DNA of 19,433 bases from an uncultured Collinsella sp. (GCA_900543945.1 UQTN01000029.1:1-19433), one strand, 5' to 3'. Positions 1-6,794 are shown, counted from the first letter of the stretch. Notes: generated by a model not told the origin, from the sequence alone. Translations and numbers: made by a program.

Positions 1-310
1 AAGAGATGCGGAGATCATTGCCAGATCCTTGTCTCGTGCGTCTGTTCCCTGCAGTCGGAAGGTGGGCTCGTGCGGTCTTCTGGCGGTGCATGTGGTACCT
101 GCTGCCAAGACGAAAAAAGCCACGCAACCGACTGCTCGGTTGCGTGGCAAAAAGGTGGCTAGCGCCCAGAAAAGTCCACGCGTTTTTAGACTGGAACAAA
201 GTACTACAACAGGTGAGATTCCGTCAAGAAAAACCGAAGAAAAAAGTGAGCCTCTGCCCGCCGTACCTGTAGCGGTCGTTTCCCCGAACGGGGCGGTGCT
301 GTTGGGGGCT
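1..310. other. Gene-free stretch at left edge
   Basis: I see no credible gene here. The open frames on the plus strand start without a ribosome binding site, are rich in Arg, Pro, Ser and Cys, and run straight through a perfect hairpin at 119-148, as spurious frames do. The stretch may be the downstream region of a gene lying outside the window. Besides that hairpin, a short palindrome (ccccgaacgggg, about 283-294) is visible. Bases 160-250 are AT-richer and lack coding character on either strand. Confidence 0.5.
113..148 (-). terminator. Rho-independent terminator, minus strand
   Basis: A perfect 13-bp stem (119-131 with 136-148, arm gccacgcaaccga) closes a 4-nt loop at 132-135. Read on the minus strand it is followed directly by six T (bases 113-118 are A on the plus strand), a textbook intrinsic terminator. 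On the plus strand it is followed by AAAAAGG, so plus-strand termination is not supported. No minus-strand gene is visible to its right, so the transcript it ends is unknown; see findings. Confidence 0.7.
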
Positions 311-448
311 GTCTCGATCTGTAACAGTAAGACCCGGTTTTGGTCCGTAGATGTTACAGATTTAGACGTTTTGTCGGGGCGGTTTCCGTTTGTCTTGATC
401 TGTAACAGTTAGGGGTCAAAAGTGGGTCTAGATGTTACAGATTGAGAT
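311..448. repeat. Two tandem 57-bp imperfect palindromes
   Basis: Copy 1 (311-367) and copy 2 (392-448) are both 57 bp and start exactly 81 bp apart. Each begins with gtctcgatctgtaaca or gtcttgatctgtaaca and ends with the inverse, tgttacagatttagac or tgttacagattgagat, so 16-bp arms pair with only a few mismatches across a 25-nt centre. The arms are better conserved between copies than the centres, which suggests selection on the palindrome, or recent duplication. The type of repeat is not one I can name. Confidence 0.8.
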
Positions 449-464
449 TGTTGAGGATGGGTGA

Positions 465-537
465 GGGTAGCTAATTCGGACGGGGCTATTTTAGCTACCC
501 TGCAAGTGGGGTAGCTAAAATAGCCCCGTCCCTTTTT
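465..537 (+). terminator. 22-bp terminator hairpin with alternative upstream pairing
   Basis: A perfect 22-bp stem (479-500 with 509-530) with an 8-nt loop is followed by CC and five T (533-537), a strong plus-strand intrinsic terminator. Just upstream, gggtagctaa (465-474) is exactly complementary to ttagctaccc (491-500), part of the left arm of the terminator, and is a direct repeat of 509-518. The three segments can therefore form either a 10-bp upstream hairpin or the 22-bp terminator. No gene is visible upstream, so this either ends a non-coding RNA or sits in the leader of the DJ-1/maf genes. Confidence 0.65.
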
Positions 538-556
538 AAACAATGGGAAATCGAGC

Positions 557-585
557 GTGGCAAGCGGAGGTCTTCGGGGTATAAG
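557..585 (+). promoter_or_regulatory. Candidate promoter for DJ-1/maf genes
   Basis: A -35-like gtggca (557-562, 4 of 6 matches to the sigma-70 consensus) is separated by 17 bp from a -10-like tataag (580-585). Initiation would fall near 592, just after the 479-537 terminator, so the genes could be transcribed independently of anything ended there. It also argues that the in-frame ATG at 598 lies too close to the transcript start to be the true start. Confidence 0.4.
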
Positions 586-621
586 ACGGCTAATTGTATG
601 CCGCCTATGAAAGGAACCCTC

Positions 622-1164
622 ATGCCCAGCGTTGCCGTTCTCGCCGCCGATGGCTTTGAAACTATTGAATGCCTGACCATGGTCGATGTCATGCGTCGCG
701 GCGGCGTGCGTGCCACGCTTGTCTCGATCATGCCCACGCGCGAGGTCGTAAGCTCGCTGCAGATCCCCGTGACCTGCGATGCGCTCTTTGATGAGATCAA
801 TTTTGACGAGTACGACTGCGTCGTGCTGCCCGGCGGCCTGCCCGGTGCCACCAACCTGCGCGCCGATCAGCGCGTCTGCGACGTGGTCTGCGAGTTCGCC
901 GCGACCAAGCACGTCGCCGCCATCTGCGCCGCCCCGTTTATCCTGGGTGAGCTCGACCTGCTCGAGGGGCGCCACGCCACGTGCTTCCCTGGCTTTGAGA
1001 AAAGCTTCCCCGAAGGTGCCTATACCGGCGACAAGGTCACGCACGACGGCAACATCATCACCGCCAGCGGCATGGCCCAGTCGCTCCCCTTTGCGCTTGA
1101 GCTGCTGCGTACGCTCGCAGGCGACAAGGCTGTCGAGAAGGTTGCCGAGGGCATTCAGCTATGA
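622..1164 (+). CDS. DJ-1/PfpI family protein
   Basis: This encodes 180 residues of the DJ-1/PfpI superfamily, closest in style to the YajL/ThiJ-like DJ-1 branch. Glu13 (in DGFE) and the nucleophile-elbow Cys102 (in AAICAAP) match the conserved Glu-Cys pair of DJ-1 proteins. The LPGG segment at 69-72 and the ITASG segment near the C-terminus also fit. Members are cytosolic and linked to oxidative stress, glyoxalase or deglycase activities; which applies here cannot be read from sequence. I chose the ATG at 622 because AAGGA at 611-615 lies 6 nt upstream and MPSVAVLAADGFE matches the usual N-terminus. In-frame ATGs at 598 and 607 lack such a site. The stop overlaps the maf start (ATGA), so the two are probably translationally coupled. 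Confidence 0.9.
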   Translation: MPSVAVLAADGFETIECLTMVDVMRRGGVRATLVSIMPTREVVSSLQIPVTCDALFDEINFDEYDCVVLPGGLPGATNLRADQRVCDVVCEFAATKHVAAICAAPFILGELDLLEGRHATCFPGFEKSFPEGAYTGDKVTHDGNIITASGMAQSLPFALELLRTLAGDKAVEKVAEGIQL

Positions 1165-1742
1165 TTTTGGCTTCGCAATCACCGCGCCGCATCGAGCTGA
1201 TGCGCGAAGCGGGCTACGACATCCGCGTCATTCCCGCTGACATCGACGAGACTCCTTTTGATGACGAGGCCCCGCTTACGCTTGTCGAGCGCTTAGCTCG
1301 CGCTAAGGCTGCCGCCGTTGCCGCCGAGCACGCCGAACCCAATGAGCTGACCATCGCGGCCGACACCATCGTCACCTTCGATGGCAAGATTTTGGGTAAG
1401 CCGGCAAACGAGGACGAAGCCCGTACCATGCTCCACGAGCTCTCCGGGCGCACGCATCAGGTCGCAACCGGCGTCTGCATCGTTAGAGCCGGAGACGCCA
1501 CAGCCCCGCACGCCGCCGAGAGCCTGTCGTTTGTTGATGTGACCGACGTGACGTTCTACGAGCTCACCGACGAGCAGATCGAGCACTACGTCGCCTCGGG
1601 TGAGCCCATGGACAAGGCCGGCGCCTACGGCATTCAGGGCACAGGAGGACGCATGCTCGTGCATGATATATCGGGCGACTTCTATAACGTGGTGGGCCTA
1701 CCCATCGCTCGCGTCGCGCGCGCGATTCAAAAGCTCTCGTAA
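1161..1742 (+). CDS. maf: Maf family nucleoside triphosphate pyrophosphatase
   Basis: A 193-residue, full-length Maf protein. It shows the N-terminal signature SQSPRR (5-10), the catalytic Asp68 in IAADTIV, the LGKP motif (78-81) and SGRTHQVATGV (95-105), and ends with the usual GDFYNVVGLP segment. Family members hydrolyse dTTP, UTP or modified nucleotides to monophosphate and pyrophosphate in the cytosol, a house-cleaning role, and some inhibit septum formation. The start ATG overlaps the stop of the DJ-1 gene by 4 bp (ATGA), so no separate ribosome binding site is needed. A hairpin follows 8 bp after the stop. Confidence 0.95.
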   Translation: MILASQSPRRIELMREAGYDIRVIPADIDETPFDDEAPLTLVERLARAKAAAVAAEHAEPNELTIAADTIVTFDGKILGKPANEDEARTMLHELSGRTHQVATGVCIVRAGDATAPHAAESLSFVDVTDVTFYELTDEQIEHYVASGEPMDKAGAYGIQGTGGRMLVHDISGDFYNVVGLPIARVARAIQKLS

Positions 1743-1750
1743 TTGCATCT

Positions 1751-1783
1751 GGCGCTGGGTATCCCCCAGCGCCTACAATTTTG
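1751..1783 (+). terminator. Hairpin after maf, possible weak terminator
   Basis: A 9-bp perfect stem (ggcgctggg 1751-1759 with cccagcgcc 1765-1773) is followed by tacaatttt, so the T tract is displaced and short. It may terminate part of the DJ-1/maf transcript or simply stabilise the 3' end. The S58 peptidase gene starts about 60 bp further on. Confidence 0.45.
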
Positions 1784-1843
1784 GCGTACCGTACGGATCC
1801 CGACCGGGCACATGGCGCGGCGGAAAACCGATAGGAGTTAAAC

Positions 1844-2845
1844 ATGGATACACTGCTCGAGGCCATTGACGTCTGCGATGTCGATGGCTTTTGCTATGGC
1901 AACTATACGGACGAGGAGGCCGGCACCGGTTGCACCGTAATCGTGGCACCCGAGGGCGCCACCGGCGGCGTTGACGTTCGCGGCGGTGCTCCAGCATCGC
2001 GCGAAACCGACCTGCTGCGACCCGAGAACACCGTCGACAAGGTCCACGCCGTCTGCCTTTCGGGCGGATCGGCCTTTGGTCTGGAGGCCGCAAGCGGCGT
2101 CGCCCGCGAGCTCGAGAGCCGCGGCATCGGCCTTCCCGTCGGCCCCACGCAGGTGCCTATCGTGTGCTCCAGCTGCATCTTCGACCTCGCCTTTGGCGAT
2201 CCCACCGTGCGCCCCGACATAGAAGCCGGCATCGCCGCCGTGCGCGAGGCACTCGACAACACCCCCACCACACTCGAGCAGGGCAATGTGGGTGCCGGCA
2301 CCGGTGCTACCGTAGGAAAGCTCATGGGCCCCGCCACCTGCATGAAGGCCGGCCTTGGCGCTGCCGCCGTGGCGCTCGGCCCTGTCAAGGTGGGTGCCGT
2401 GGTCTCGGTCAACGCCTGCGGCAACGTCGTCGACCCGACCACGGGCGAGTGGGTAGCCGGCATGCGCGCCGCAGCCGATAGCGACCAGATCGTCGACATG
2501 GAGCTCGCCGCTTTTGCCGCCGCCGGCTCTATGCAGATGCCGCTCGACCGCACCAACACCACCATCAGCTGCATCGTCACCAACGTGGAACTCACTAAGG
2601 CCCAGGCCACCAAGGTCTCCCAGATGGCAGCAGACGCCTACGCGCACGCCATTCGCCCCACGCATACCACCAACGACGGCGACACCATCTACACCCTTGC
2701 CAGCGGCAAACTGGGCGCCCAGGCAAGCGCTGCCGTTCCCCTAGACCTGCTGGGCATGCTCGCCGTAAGGGCCCTACAGACCGCCATCGTAAACGGAGCC
2801 AAAAACGCCAAAACCTCCCACGGCATCCCGGGTGCCGCGAAGTAA
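1844..2845 (+). CDS. P1/S58 family peptidase (DmpA/NylC-like aminopeptidase)
   Basis: A 333-residue protein of the DmpA/P1 family (peptidase S58, N-terminal-nucleophile fold). Recognisable parts are GGxDVRGGAPASRETDLL (41-58), the glycine-rich HAVCLSGGSAFGLEAASGV (68-86), GNVGAGTGATVGK (147-159), and NTTISCIVTN (238-247) followed by KxxATKVSQMAADAYAHAI. Relatives are made as one chain and cleave themselves into two subunits. In NylC the cut is at Asn-Thr, which corresponds here to Asn238|Thr239, making Thr239 the probable nucleophile. Substrates in the family range from small peptides and D-amino acid amides to amide oligomers, so the substrate is unknown. There is no signal peptide, so it is probably cytosolic. 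AGGAG at 1833-1837 lies 6 nt before the ATG. Confidence 0.88.
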   Translation: MDTLLEAIDVCDVDGFCYGNYTDEEAGTGCTVIVAPEGATGGVDVRGGAPASRETDLLRPENTVDKVHAVCLSGGSAFGLEAASGVARELESRGIGLPVGPTQVPIVCSSCIFDLAFGDPTVRPDIEAGIAAVREALDNTPTTLEQGNVGAGTGATVGKLMGPATCMKAGLGAAAVALGPVKVGAVVSVNACGNVVDPTTGEWVAGMRAAADSDQIVDMELAAFAAAGSMQMPLDRTNTTISCIVTNVELTKAQATKVSQMAADAYAHAIRPTHTTNDGDTIYTLASGKLGAQASAAVPLDLLGMLAVRALQTAIVNGAKNAKTSHGIPGAAK

Positions 2846-2904
2846 ACTAACTCGTCCGGTTGCCCGGCAGGTCTTGGTTATGTTTGTTGCTCTACAGTCC
2901 TATG

Positions 2905-2939
2905 CAAGACGAAGGCCACATTAAGTGGCCTTCTTTGCA
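2905..2939. terminator. Terminator-like hairpin after S58 peptidase
   Basis: A 9-bp stem (gaaggccac 2911-2919 with gtggccttc 2925-2933) has a 5-nt loop. It is flanked by a further partly complementary pair (tgcaa before, ttgca after). T tracts are short on both sides, so termination could be bidirectional but is not strong. It lies 65 bp after the peptidase stop and suits the end of that transcript. Confidence 0.5.
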
Positions 2940-2962
2940 TGCGGAACTCGCGACAAACGTAA

Positions 2963-3061
2963 CGTCCGCCCGCCTCCGACCGACTACCAACCAAATTCTT
3001 TTCAGCCCAGGCCCCTTTGTACCACGCGTCGAAGATCTTCAAATTCAGCTTGCTGACATAA
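2963..3061 (+). pseudogene. Fossil C-terminus of a glycosyltransferase (inverted copy)
   Basis: The plus-strand frame ending at TAA 3059-3061 reads LYHASKIFKFSLLT at its end. The intact glycosyltransferase on the minus strand ends LYRLASKIFKFN. At DNA level, 3032-3047 (aagatcttcaaattca) is exactly repeated in inverse at 3214-3229, the end of the intact gene. Both gene ends are followed after about 30 bp by the same 21-bp sequence (3078-3098 and 3166-3186). The open frame goes back only to 2963, where a stop interrupts it, and there is no start codon or ribosome binding site. I read it as the decayed tail of a second, convergent glycosyltransferase copy. The protein similarity is short, so the call is tentative. 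Confidence 0.45.
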
Positions 3062-3077
3062 AGCAAGACATAGCAGA

Positions 3078-3186
3078 GGACCCCTGGTCCTTAACTTGAT
3101 ACGAGTTCCGCACGCAAAGGAGGCGCCAGTGGCGCCTCCGTCTTGCGCAGGACTGTCCGAAGTAGCAAGTTAAGGACCAGGGGTCC
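3078..3186. repeat. Nested inverted repeat around terminator hairpin
   Basis: Perfect 21-bp outer arms lie at 3078-3098 and 3166-3186 (the left arm begins ggacccctggtccttaact). Inside is a separate 9-bp hairpin (ggaggcgcc 3119-3127 with ggcgcctcc 3131-3139, 3-nt loop) that could end the glycosyltransferase transcript; its T tract is broken (gtctt), so it is a weak terminator. The left arm is itself partly palindromic (ggacc-cct-ggtcc). A 16-bp pair outside (3032-3047 with 3214-3229) extends the symmetry. Confidence 0.8.
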
Positions 3187-3208
3187 CCGTTACCCGTGCG
3201 TTTCTGTG

Positions 3209-4240
3209 CTAGTTGAATTTGAAGATCTTTGAGGCAAGACGGTATAGGCCGAGTGTGGTTTTGTCTCCGGCACGACCGCGGAGGTTAGTGAAGAAGCCGA
3301 CCACACCGTAACGTGCACGACGATACATACGCTCGTCATAGGCCTTCAAATCATTCCACAGCGTCTTCAGACGCTCATCGGCACAATCCTCGTCGGAAAG
3401 CTTGGTGAGCACCGAGCAAATCGCCATCATCATGGTGAAGTAGCCCATCATGTACGAACGCAGACGCGAGGACTCAACGTCCTGGTACAGGTGGAACGAT
3501 TCCATCATGATGCGCGTTACGCGGAACTGCTGGCCCAGGCGCTTGACCATCGTGGCCTCATTGACGCTCTGACCCTCGCGACCGATAAAGTAGCGATAGA
3601 GGTCGATGTCGGCGTAGTACATGGTCTTGCAGCGCGGCAGCGGCACGTATGCGTAGATATTATCCACGTAGAAGGTGTGTGCCGGCATAGGCAGATTGGA
3701 CTCGCGCAGTACGTCGGTGCGATAGCACAGGCTGTGCATGAGCAGGTTCTGATCGGGACGGAAGTGTCCGATCTGGTCCCAAGAGAAAATCTTTTTGCGC
3801 GGCAGGGCAAACTTGTAGCCAATAGCGGTATGCGTGCCCTCGTAAACCTTCTCGTACACGTAGTTCGAGATAAACAGGTCGACGCGCTGGTCGCGCTCCT
3901 CAAAGCCACGCAGAATCGACAGCATGGTCGAAAGCGCCGCACCGTCGAGCCAGTCGTCCGAGTCAACGACCTTATAGTACGTACCATGCGCCTCACGCAG
4001 GCCCGAGAGGACGGCGATACCGTGGCCGCCATTCTCCTGGTGCACCGCGCGGATGATTCCAGGATAACGGGCCTCCCACTCGTCGGCCTTGGCGGCCGTC
4101 TCGTCCTTGGAGCCGTCGTCCACCACGATAATCTCGATATCGGTGGCGTAATTGCTCCCCTCCAAGATGGAGGTGATGCAATGGTCCATGTCCTTGGCGG
4201 CGTTATATGAGGGAATACCGAATGTTATGACTTTATGCAT
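3209..4240 (-). CDS. Family 2 glycosyltransferase
   Basis: A 343-residue GT2 (GT-A fold) enzyme. The N-terminal domain shows ITFGIPSYNAA (5-15), the nucleotide-binding IIVVDDGSKDET (37-48) and the metal-binding DSDDW (93-97). The C-terminal half is helical and ends LASKIFKFN. It probably acts at the cytosolic face of the membrane and transfers a sugar from a nucleotide donor during envelope or exopolysaccharide synthesis. The ATG at 4240 lies inside the end of glf (8-bp overlap, ATGCATAA), so the pair should be translated together. That makes galactofuranose transfer plausible but unproved. An in-frame ATG at 4258 is possible, but MHKVITFGIPSYN fits the family start better. Neither start has a clear ribosome binding site, consistent with coupling to glf. 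Confidence 0.85.
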   Translation of the reverse strand: MHKVITFGIPSYNAAKDMDHCITSILEGSNYATDIEIIVVDDGSKDETAAKADEWEARYPGIIRAVHQENGGHGIAVLSGLREAHGTYYKVVDSDDWLDGAALSTMLSILRGFEERDQRVDLFISNYVYEKVYEGTHTAIGYKFALPRKKIFSWDQIGHFRPDQNLLMHSLCYRTDVLRESNLPMPAHTFYVDNIYAYVPLPRCKTMYYADIDLYRYFIGREGQSVNEATMVKRLGQQFRVTRIMMESFHLYQDVESSRLRSYMMGYFTMMMAICSVLTKLSDEDCADERLKTLWNDLKAYDERMYRRARYGVVGFFTNLRGRAGDKTTLGLYRLASKIFKFN

Positions 4241-5435
4241 GGCAGGCGATAATCTCATCCGAAAGATCGAGGGCAGAATTGGTCACGGCGTCCATATCGT
4301 AGTAACGATACTCGGCCAGACGACCCACCGGGTGGAAGTTCGTCAGGTTCTGGACGCGCTCAAGGTAGCGCTCATAGAGCTCACGGTTCTCGGGCTCCAG
4401 AATAGCGTAGTACGGCGTCTCGCCCGAGCCGGGCGTATAGGCCTTGGAGTACTCCTTCATGATGGTGGTCTTGCCGGGCAGGACCTGACCAGTCATGTTC
4501 TTGAACTCGGTGATGCGCGTATAGTCCTCGCTCGTGGTGTAGTTGACGGTGCCCACGGGCTGGAACTGGTCCATATCGAGCGTCTCGAACTTCATATCGA
4601 GCGTGCGGTACGGCAGCGCGCCCAGGTCGAGGTTGAACAGCTCGTCGAGCGGACCGGTGTAGACGATCTCGCCACCATAGACCTTGCCGTCGATCTTGAC
4701 GGTGGTCTCGTCGATTTCAAAGAGGTCACGGGCGTCTACGTCACAGAATACGTCGATCAGATCGTGATCGAGCATATGCTCGAACAGCGCGGTATAGCCG
4801 TCCTGCGGCATGCCCTGGAAAGGAGCCTGCGGGAAGTAGCGATCGTCATCGCCCACAAAGACGGGAACGCGGCCGGTGATCGAGGGGTCGATCTGGTCGG
4901 GCGTCTGGCCCCACTGCTTCATGGTGTAATGCAAAAAGACGTTCTCATAGACATAATCGGCGACCTCGGCAAGATCCGGGTCGTTCTTCTTGCGCAGCTC
5001 CATAATGGGCACCTTGACGTCCTTGCCAAAGGTCTCCACGAGCTTTTGGTACAGCTCCTCGCCGCGCTCATCGCCAAAGGCGAGCTTGAGGCTCGCATGG
5101 TTAAAGGGTACGGGCATGAGGGTGCCGTTGATGTTGGCGAGCACCTTGTGCTGGTAGTCCGTCCACTTGGTAAAGCGCGACAGGAAGTTATGGACGCGCT
5201 CATTAAAAGTGTGATAGATGTGCGGACCGTACTCGTGGACCAGGATTCCGGCCTCGTCAGTGCAGTCGTAGGCATTACCCGCGATGTGGCCGCGACGCTC
5301 CAAAACGGCAACACGATAGCCGATAGTTTCGGCAAGACGGCGGGCGCAAACGGCACCGGCATAACCGGCGCCGACAACGATCATGTCGTACGCACCGGCA
5401 TTAAAGCCTTCAGGCAGGCCTGAGGTAATCTGCAT
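4233..5435 (-). CDS. glf: UDP-galactopyranose mutase
   Basis: A 400-residue flavoenzyme that interconverts UDP-galactopyranose and UDP-galactofuranose in the cytosol, supplying galactofuranose for surface glycans. It has the FAD-binding IVVGAGYAGAVCARRL (19-34), the acidic ribose ligand in AVLERR, GNAYD, and HEYGPHIYHT (67-76). TMKQWG and GRVPVFVGDDDRYFPQAPF follow, all characteristic of bacterial UGM. A leader of about 17 residues precedes the Rossmann strand, slightly more than usual. AAGGAG at 5441-5446 sits 5 nt before the ATG. The gene is first in a two-gene unit with the overlapping glycosyltransferase and is divergent from pta. Confidence 0.95.
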   Translation of the reverse strand: MQITSGLPEGFNAGAYDMIVVGAGYAGAVCARRLAETIGYRVAVLERRGHIAGNAYDCTDEAGILVHEYGPHIYHTFNERVHNFLSRFTKWTDYQHKVLANINGTLMPVPFNHASLKLAFGDERGEELYQKLVETFGKDVKVPIMELRKKNDPDLAEVADYVYENVFLHYTMKQWGQTPDQIDPSITGRVPVFVGDDDRYFPQAPFQGMPQDGYTALFEHMLDHDLIDVFCDVDARDLFEIDETTVKIDGKVYGGEIVYTGPLDELFNLDLGALPYRTLDMKFETLDMDQFQPVGTVNYTTSEDYTRITEFKNMTGQVLPGKTTIMKEYSKAYTPGSGETPYYAILEPENRELYERYLERVQNLTNFHPVGRLAEYRYYDMDAVTNSALDLSDEIIACHA

Positions 5436-5500
5436 CGATACTCCTTGTCAAAAGCCACACGCTTTTTAACTGGGCTTTTTCTCGAACATACGTCGAGACA

Positions 5501-5540
5501 TATTTATCAGAGCGATTATAGCGCTAATGCGTCCTATAAT
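5501..5540. promoter_or_regulatory. Divergent promoter region glf / pta
   Basis: A perfect -10 hexamer tataat (5535-5540) faces pta, and a second perfect one lies on the minus strand (5515-5520, attata on plus) facing glf. I cannot find a convincing -35 box for either. Upstream of the pta box, tatttatca (5501-5509) recurs in the ackA promoter region on the minus strand (8458-8466), hinting at shared control. The spacing suggests two closely packed back-to-back promoters. Confidence 0.4.
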
Positions 5541-5592
5541 GAGCTTGCCACACAAGGAAAGCTCAAGCACCACGGCGAACATTATTGAAAGG

Positions 5593-5615
5593 TAAACCCG
5601 CTAGCAGCGGGTTTA
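5593..5615 (+). promoter_or_regulatory. Hairpin in pta leader
   Basis: A perfect 9-bp stem (taaacccgc 5593-5601 with gcgggttta 5607-5615, 5-nt loop) lies about 50 nt upstream of the pta start, inside the predicted 5' untranslated region. It is followed by ttcgtg, not a T run, so it is more likely an RNA stability or leader element than an attenuator. Function unknown. Confidence 0.45.
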
Positions 5616-5667
5616 TTCGTGAACAGCCGGGCGCCTGGAGCTTAGCGAAACGCTTGTAAGGAGTAAC

Positions 5668-6648
5668 ATGAGCGATTTCCTAAACCGTATGAAGTCTGCC
5701 GCCAAGGCCGACCTTAAGACGATCGTCCTGCCCGAGGGCGAAGATCCGCGCACCATCGTCGCGGCCACCAAGATCATCGAGGAGGGCCTGGCAAAGATCG
5801 TCATCCTGGGCAACCCCGACGAGATCAACGTTCCCGGCGCTACCGTCATCGACCCGCGCAATGCCGAGAAGCACGAGGAGTACGCACAGAAGTTTGCCGA
5901 GCTCCGCGCCAAGAAGGGCGTCACCATCGAGCAGGCTCGCGCCCAGGTGATGGACGCCACCTACTTTGGCACCATGATGGTCAAGATGGGCGACGCCGAC
6001 GGCCTGGTCTCCGGCGCCTGCCACTCCACCGCCGACACCCTGCGCCCTGCGCTTCAGATCCTCAAGACCGCCCCGGGCACCAAGCTGGTCTCGGCCTTCT
6101 TCGTGATGTGCACCGACACCCCGCAGTTCGGCACTGACGGCACGCTGATCTTCGCCGACTGCGGCCTCAACATCAACCCGTCCTCCGACGAGCTCTCCGA
6201 GATCGCCATCGCCTCCGCTCACTCCTGGTCCACCTTCATGGGCAACGTTGAGCCGCACGTGGCCATGCTCTCCTACTCCACCATGGGCTCCGCTGGCGGC
6301 GAGGTCGCCAAGAAGGTCCAGGAGGCCGTGAAGTTCTGCAAGGAGAAGGCTCCCGAGCTCGCCATCGATGGCGACCTGCAGCTTGACGCCGCTATCGTCC
6401 CCACCGTCGCCCAGCTCAAGGCTCCCGGCTCCTCTGTCGCCGGCAAGGCCAACGTGCTCGTATTCCCCGACCTCGAGGCCGGCAACATCGGCTACAAGCT
6501 GGTCCAGCGCTTCGCCGGCGCCGACGCCTACGGCCCCATCCTGCAGGGCATCGCCAAGCCGGTCAACGACCTGTCGCGCGGCTGCTCTGCCGACGACATC
6601 GTGGGTGTCGTAGCCATCACCGCCGTCCAGGCTCAGATGGCTGAGTAG
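5668..6648 (+). CDS. pta: Phosphate acetyltransferase
   Basis: A 326-residue enzyme matching the short, catalytic-domain-only class of phosphotransacetylases. It converts acetyl-CoA and phosphate to acetyl phosphate and CoA in the cytosol, the step before acetate kinase in fermentative ATP formation. Typical segments are IVLPEGEDPRT (19-29), GDADGLVSGACHSTADTLRPALQ, INPSSDELSEIAIASA and LVFPDLEAGNIGYKLVQR. AAGGAG at 5658-5663 lies 4 nt before the ATG. Codon use is strongly biased to C-ending codons, as in highly expressed genes. It is monocistronic: divergent from glf and convergent with the acetate kinase genes, from which a 553-bp structured gap separates it. Confidence 0.96.
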   Translation: MSDFLNRMKSAAKADLKTIVLPEGEDPRTIVAATKIIEEGLAKIVILGNPDEINVPGATVIDPRNAEKHEEYAQKFAELRAKKGVTIEQARAQVMDATYFGTMMVKMGDADGLVSGACHSTADTLRPALQILKTAPGTKLVSAFFVMCTDTPQFGTDGTLIFADCGLNINPSSDELSEIAIASAHSWSTFMGNVEPHVAMLSYSTMGSAGGEVAKKVQEAVKFCKEKAPELAIDGDLQLDAAIVPTVAQLKAPGSSVAGKANVLVFPDLEAGNIGYKLVQRFAGADAYGPILQGIAKPVNDLSRGCSADDIVGVVAITAVQAQMAE

Positions 6649-6663
6649 CGGACGCACTCGCCC

Positions 6664-6794
6664 GAAGGCCGTACGGGCTAACCCCTGAAAACGTCCTCGA
6701 CCAATGAAACGCCCCCGTTCTGCTCCTTCGGAGCTACGAACGGGGGCGTTTCTGGTCTGCGGAATGTTTTCAGGGGTTAGCCCGTACGGCCTTC
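6664..6794. repeat. 131-bp nested inverted repeat after pta
   Basis: Perfect 29-bp outer arms occupy 6664-6692 and 6766-6794 (the left arm starts gaaggccgtacgggctaac). Inside are a perfect 15-bp stem (gaaacgcccccgttc 6706-6720 with 6738-6752) and, within its loop, a 5-bp stem (gctcc 6722-6726 with ggagc 6730-6734). It starts 16 bp after the pta stop. The inner hairpin resembles a bidirectional terminator with short A/T flanks. The outer arms are not needed for termination and have no obvious explanation. Confidence 0.85.
6706..6752 (+). terminator. Inner GC-rich hairpin, probable pta terminator
   Basis: A 15-bp stem starting gaaacgcccccg closes on its inverse ending cgggggcgtttc, with a small hairpin in the loop. 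It lies about 60 bp after the pta stop. The T tract (three T within the stem edge) is short, so efficiency is uncertain. Position between convergent genes favours a bidirectional role. Confidence 0.55.

Noticed and set aside
598..621. Upstream ATG start for the DJ-1 protein
   Set aside because: No ribosome binding site there, while ATG 622 has AAGGA at good spacing and matches the family N-terminus.
2878..3066. 62-residue minus-strand open frame
   Set aside because: No ribosome binding site, runs through the terminator-like hairpin at 2911-2933 and has no recognised domain. The plus-strand glycosyltransferase remnant explains this DNA better.
3078..3186. Insertion sequence or MITE bounded by inverted repeats
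   Set aside because: No target-site duplication is visible at the arms and no transposase is nearby. The inverted-duplication explanation fits the shared gene ends better.
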